Assembly (NCBI RefSeq): GCF_017945865.1
Contig: NZ_CP072829.1
Span: forward strand, 1-64,000
Direction of reading: 5' to 3'
DNA from: Xiamenia xianingshaonis
GTDB lineage: Bacteria; Actinomycetota; Coriobacteriia; Coriobacteriales; Eggerthellaceae
Length of the DNA stretch: 64,000 nt
Shown one piece after another: positions 60,729 to 64,000 of this stretch; the first letter of the stretch is position 1; each line of letters begins with the position of its first letter. The position numbers and the translations under genes are program-made. The notes under the pieces are model-generated. The model searched no databases. It was not told the DNA's origin and worked only from the letters and a program-made list of their open reading frames with translations.

Positions 60729-61910
60729 ATGATCAACGAGAAGATGTACGAGCTTGGTGCCGAGCCGAGCGCCATCCGCGAGCTGTTTGCCTACGGCATG
60801 CAGCGCAAGGCAGCCATCGGCGATGACAAGGTGTTCGACTTCAGCATCGGCAACCCCAGCGTGCCGGCGCCGGAGAAGGTGCGCCAGGTCATGCTGGACA
60901 TGCTCGACACCGATCCGGTCGCGCTGCACGGCTATTCTCCCGCGTCCGGCATTCCCAGCGTGCGCGAAACCGTGGCGCGCCACATCCGCGACACGTACGG
61001 CGTGCCTGCGCAGGCCAACCAGGTGTACATGACCGCTGGCGCGGCGGCCGCTATCGCCATTTCGCTTGCGGCGGTGACCCATCCCGGCGACGAGGTCATC
61101 GTGATCAGCCCGTTCTTCCCCGAATACTCCACCTGGATCGGCGCGTCGGGCTGCACGCGCGTCGAGGTGCCCGCGCAAGTGCCCAGCTTCCAGCTTGACG
61201 TGCCTGCCATCGAGGCCGCCATCACGCAAAAGACGAGCGTAATCATCATCAATTCGCCGAACAACCCGGTCGGCGCGGTGTATACGCGCGAGAACCTGGA
61301 AGAGCTGGCGGCCATGCTCGCCCGCAAGGAAGAAGAGCTGGGCCGTCCGTTGTTCCTGCTCAGCGACGAGCCGTACCGCGCCATCACCTACGGCGTCGAG
61401 GTGCCTTACGTGCCGGCCATCTATCCGCGTACCATCGTGTGCTACTCGTATTCCAAGGCGTTGTCGCTGCCGGGCGAGCGCATCGGGTATGTGTACGTGT
61501 CCGACCTGATGGACAATGCGGCCGAGGTGTCGACGGCCGTTGCGGGCGCGGGACGGGCGCTCGGCTACATTTGCGCGCCGGTGCTGCTGCAGCACGTGGC
61601 GGCGGCGTGCGTCGACGAGCCGTCCGACGTGGAAGCCTATGCGACGAACCGTGCGCTTCTGACCGAGGGGCTGTCGGCGCTTGGGTATGAGTACGTCGAG
61701 CCTGATGGGGCGTTTTATCTGTGGGTGCGGGCGCTCGAGCCGGACGCCCAGGCGTTCAGCGACCGCGCGAAGCAGTTCGAGCTGTTGCTGGTGCCCTCCG
61801 ACAGCTTCGGCGTCGGCGGCTGGGTGCGCGTGAGCTATTGCGTGGCCCGCGAAACCATCGAAAACGCGATGCCGGCCTTCAAGGCGCTGGCAGAAAGCTA
61901 CGCAGAATAG
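60729..61910 (+). CDS. Pyridoxal-phosphate aminotransferase, class I/II
   Basis: Transfers amino groups between an amino acid and a 2-oxoacid. The fold-type I features are present in 393 residues: FSIGNPSVPAPEKV, LHGYSPASGIPSVRETVA, MTAGAAAAI, INSPNNPVGAVYT, LLSDEPYRAITY and the Schiff-base Lys in SYSKALSLPGERIGY; the substrate-binding Arg is in VRVSYC. This subgroup is often annotated as aspartate or aromatic aminotransferase; the substrate cannot be fixed from sequence. Ribosome binding site ccaggagg. Confidence 0.93.
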   Translation: MINEKMYELGAEPSAIRELFAYGMQRKAAIGDDKVFDFSIGNPSVPAPEKVRQVMLDMLDTDPVALHGYSPASGIPSVRETVARHIRDTYGVPAQANQVYMTAGAAAAIAISLAAVTHPGDEVIVISPFFPEYSTWIGASGCTRVEVPAQVPSFQLDVPAIEAAITQKTSVIIINSPNNPVGAVYTRENLEELAAMLARKEEELGRPLFLLSDEPYRAITYGVEVPYVPAIYPRTIVCYSYSKALSLPGERIGYVYVSDLMDNAAEVSTAVAGAGRALGYICAPVLLQHVAAACVDEPSDVEAYATNRALLTEGLSALGYEYVEPDGAFYLWVRALEPDAQAFSDRAKQFELLLVPSDSFGVGGWVRVSYCVARETIENAMPAFKALAESYAE

Positions 61911-62234
61911 CGGAAGCGGAAGAAGGGCGGTCCGGGCAGGCGGGCGTCGGCGCGGCTTCCCGGACCGGGTTCTTGCCTGGTGACGGCTGTCTGCTGGGTT
62001 GAGGCTTCGGTCCGGTTCGCGCCCTCGCCGGTTCGCCCTCCTGCTGGCCAACGCTTACCACCAAGCTCAACGTTCGCCCGCGTCTTTCCTCTACCAGTCC
62101 TCTTTCTGCTCACTCGCGCTTGTCGGCTGCGCCCTTCTCTGCCAGCCTACCCCTTCTGCCCATTCGCTCTTTCCGTCCGCGTCCCCCTTCTGCTTGCGCC
62201 CCTTCTGCCCATTCGCGCTTCTGCCCGTCCCTCG
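61911..62234. other. 3' tail region between convergent genes
   Basis: No gene. 61911-61980 is G/A-rich and 62000-62230 C/T-rich, with phrases CCTTCTGCCCATTCGC repeated near 62155 and 62207. On the strand of the LuxR gene the sequence is purine-rich. Confidence 0.45.
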
Positions 62235-64000
62235 TTAAGACGCATACTTCTCCATGTAGTCGATGATTTCCTGCCGCGAGTGGAGGCCGGTTTTCGCGTA
62301 GATGCGCTTGATGTGCGCGTGCGCGGTGCCGGGGCTGATGTAGAGCTCTTCGGCGACGCGCTTCTGCGTCAAGCCGCGTGCGTACAGTGCCAGGACTTCG
62401 ATCTCGCGTTCTGACAGCATGAACTGGCTGCCTATTTCCTGGGCGTTGTGCTCGAGGGTCGCCTGTCGCATGTCCGTGAGGCTTTCTTGCTGGTCAAGGC
62501 CCATGATGCGGGCGAGGATGCTCTCTTTGGCGGCCCCTTGCGCGAGGGTCCCTTGCGGCGTCGTGCCGCCCTCGCCGGCCTTCGTGGCGCTGCCGTCTGC
62601 GTTCGCTGTGTCCCTTGCGGCGTCGGCTGCGCGTCGCTCGGCCGCGGCGGCCGCCTGTTCGCGGATCGTCTGCGCCCGATTGTGTGCGACGACCTGCGAA
62701 ATCCCCAGGAACTGTACGAACACGACCTGCGTCGACAGCACGATGAGCGACCCCATGACGGCGCACAGCACGAGCGTGTCGGCGTGCAGCGGGTATATCT
62801 CCAGCAGCGCCACGCGGGCGACGGCGCGGCTTCCCAGCCATACGATCCAGCCGGACATCGCGTAATAGTACGGGTCGCGCCAGCCCGCGCTCATGAACGC
62901 GATGGTGATGTACCACACGAAGCTGACCATGAGCGCGTTCAGGGTCGTCGCGAGCACGGCGCCGATGTCGAGGCTGTGCGGGAACGCCGAAAAGAGGATG
63001 AGCGCCAGGCATGCGACGGCTTCGAGCAGGATGAAGAAGCCGACGGTCATGACGCTTTCGAACCGTTTGAGCACGAGCGCGATGACCACGGCGCTGACAA
63101 CGATGACCAAAAGCCCGTATGCCACGCGCGTGACCGGGGAAAACGGGATGGGCAGTCCGTCGGGGTAGCCGCGAAGCAGCCCCGTGACCGCTCCCATGCA
63201 CGCGATGCCGATCGCGGTCGCCGACAGGAACTTCTTGTTGGCCAGCACGTCGCCCGAGACGCTGAAATAGTCCGACTCGGGCGTGAGCGCGTCGATGGCG
63301 TGGGCCTTCTCGCGGCTGCGCGCCCACAGCGTGCAGGGGTATTGCAACAGCACGAGGGCGGCGGCGAAGCCGTGCTCGACGATCGGCGGCAGCAGGGTGC
63401 ATGCGTACACGACGACCTCGCTGACGATGAGCGCCGAAAACACGAACACCGCCGCCGTGGCCGAGGCGCAGCCGCGCATGCGCCGCAGCCAGTAGAACAT
63501 GGCGCCCGACGCGGTGAGCGTGCATGCGACGCACAGAACGAAACGCCAGGTCGAAAGCGGCGCATCCGTCAGTTCGAGGGCGGCCAGGCCGGCCAGCGTG
63601 AGGAACTCGACGAAGACGCACGCCCGCATGAGGCGATTCGTCGTCGCCTTTGCAAGCGTCTTTTTGCGGAGGGCGATCCATGCCAGCAGGATGCCGAAAA
63701 CCGTCAGCGCCACCAGCATGGACCCGTCGGTGAAGATGCCCTCGTCGCTGGCCGCGTAACTGCCGTATGCCCCGGTCAGAACGCCGATGCGCGAAAACGC
63801 CAGCCCCAAGACGCACGGCCACAGGCACCCGTAGGCGTCCAGGCTGTGCAGGCCCAAGCGAGCGGTGCCGGGCGCGGCGGCGTCGTCGGGGACGGGGCGG
63901 AAGATGGCGGGCGAAAACGGGGCGCTTGCCGGGTCGGCGGCGTTTTTCGCGCGCCCGCCCGGGCCGACGCTGCCTGTCGGGAAAGCGGCGGCGTTGTTGT
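62235..64000 (-). CDS. Membrane-anchored LuxR-type regulator (5' end outside window)
   Basis: The frame stays open to the window edge, with no ATG visible, so the N-terminus is missing; a TTG at 63857 is the only near start and is unlikely. The visible part starts with a Pro/Ala/Gly-rich segment, then twelve or so hydrophobic helices, a cytoplasmic Ala/Arg-rich linker (AAAAAERRAADAARD), and a C-terminal LuxR helix-turn-helix (LSEREIEVLALYARGLTQKRVAEELYISPGTAHAHIKRIYAKTGLHSRQE). This polytopic LuxR design is a known feature of Eggerthellaceae genomes, where many such genes occur beside the enzymes they control. Here the nearest gene is the convergent aminotransferase. Confidence 0.9.
   Translation of the reverse strand, partial: NNAAAFPTGSVGPGGRAKNAADPASAPFSPAIFRPVPDDAAAPGTARLGLHSLDAYGCLWPCVLGLAFSRIGVLTGAYGSYAASDEGIFTDGSMLVALTVFGILLAWIALRKKTLAKATTNRLMRACVFVEFLTLAGLAALELTDAPLSTWRFVLCVACTLTASGAMFYWLRRMRGCASATAAVFVFSALIVSEVVVYACTLLPPIVEHGFAAALVLLQYPCTLWARSREKAHAIDALTPESDYFSVSGDVLANKKFLSATAIGIACMGAVTGLLRGYPDGLPIPFSPVTRVAYGLLVIVVSAVVIALVLKRFESVMTVGFFILLEAVACLALILFSAFPHSLDIGAVLATTLNALMVSFVWYITIAFMSAGWRDPYYYAMSGWIVWLGSRAVARVALLEIYPLHADTLVLCAVMGSLIVLSTQVVFVQFLGISQVVAHNRAQTIREQAAAAAERRAADAARDTANADGSATKAGEGGTTPQGTLAQGAAKESILARIMGLDQQESLTDMRQATLEHNAQEIGSQFMLSEREIEVLALYARGLTQKRVAEELYISPGTAHAHIKRIYAKTGLHSRQEIIDYMEKYAS

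Noticed and set aside
60378-62051. 557-residue minus-strand frame opposite the aminotransferase
   Set aside because: Shadow of the aminotransferase joined to a purine-rich spacer; no domain.

Overview
The window looks like the replication-origin end of a chromosome from a high-GC anaerobe of the class Coriobacteriia, most likely Eggerthellaceae (Slackia/Eggerthella-like). The evidence is gene order (dnaA, rpmH, rnpA, yidD, yidC, jag, rsmG, parA, parB), a membrane-anchored LuxR regulator at the right edge, a menaquinone locus, rubrerythrin and an arginine/ornithine-type antiporter. The genus is an inference, because no rRNA is present.

Layout. 0-7.6 kb: dnaA, a candidate oriC, the rpmH-rnpA-yidD-yidC-khpB-rsmG cluster with a perfect parS site, a 730-bp block of large palindromes, then parA-parB. 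7.6-22.6 kb: a diguanylate cyclase, rlmN, ddl, an exonuclease-DinG helicase fusion, two large membrane-associated proteins (one a degenerate M28 peptidase with a very long low-complexity insert), a tiny zinc protein and citrate synthase. 22.6-27 kb: a repeat-rich zone with a degenerate minisatellite, two tRNA-Ser genes each followed by a tandem array of tRNA 3' ends carrying the same 115-bp palindromic insert, and tadA, ispE and a small membrane gene. 27-36.5 kb: a DUF2207 protein, an EamA transporter, a shikimate-kinase-like protein, a glycine-riboswitch/AGCS symporter unit, rlmH, exoA, folE, an ACT protein and an NrdD-like small protein. 36.6-46 kb: mscL and the menaquinone genes menF, menD, menH, menB and a fused menE-menC. 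46-64 kb: an APC antiporter, an amidohydrolase, a c-di-GMP phosphodiesterase (HD-GYP), usp, a 2-hydroxyacid dehydrogenase, a TrkH operon with rsgA, rubrerythrin, a Fic-like/winged-helix protein, an aminotransferase and a LuxR-type 12-TM-like regulator cut by the window edge.

How the genes fit together. Replication and segregation functions (DnaA, ParA, ParB and four parS or near-parS sites at 3.7, 13.6, 30.2 and 41.2 kb) mark an origin domain. MenF, MenD, MenH, MenE-MenC and MenB together cover chorismate to DHNA-CoA; menA and menG are not in the window. A GGDEF protein and an HD-GYP protein give a minimal c-di-GMP make/break pair.

The most unusual content is non-coding. (1) Five copies of a 243-256 bp element have 27-30-bp terminal inverted repeats and a second inner inverted repeat always 50-53 bp from each end. 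(2) The two tRNA-Ser genes carry downstream tandem arrays of 183-184 bp units in which the tRNA 3' end is interrupted in the T-arm by a 115-bp palindromic insert. (3) Related large palindromes lie between rsmG and parA. No matching transposase or recombinase gene was seen in the window.
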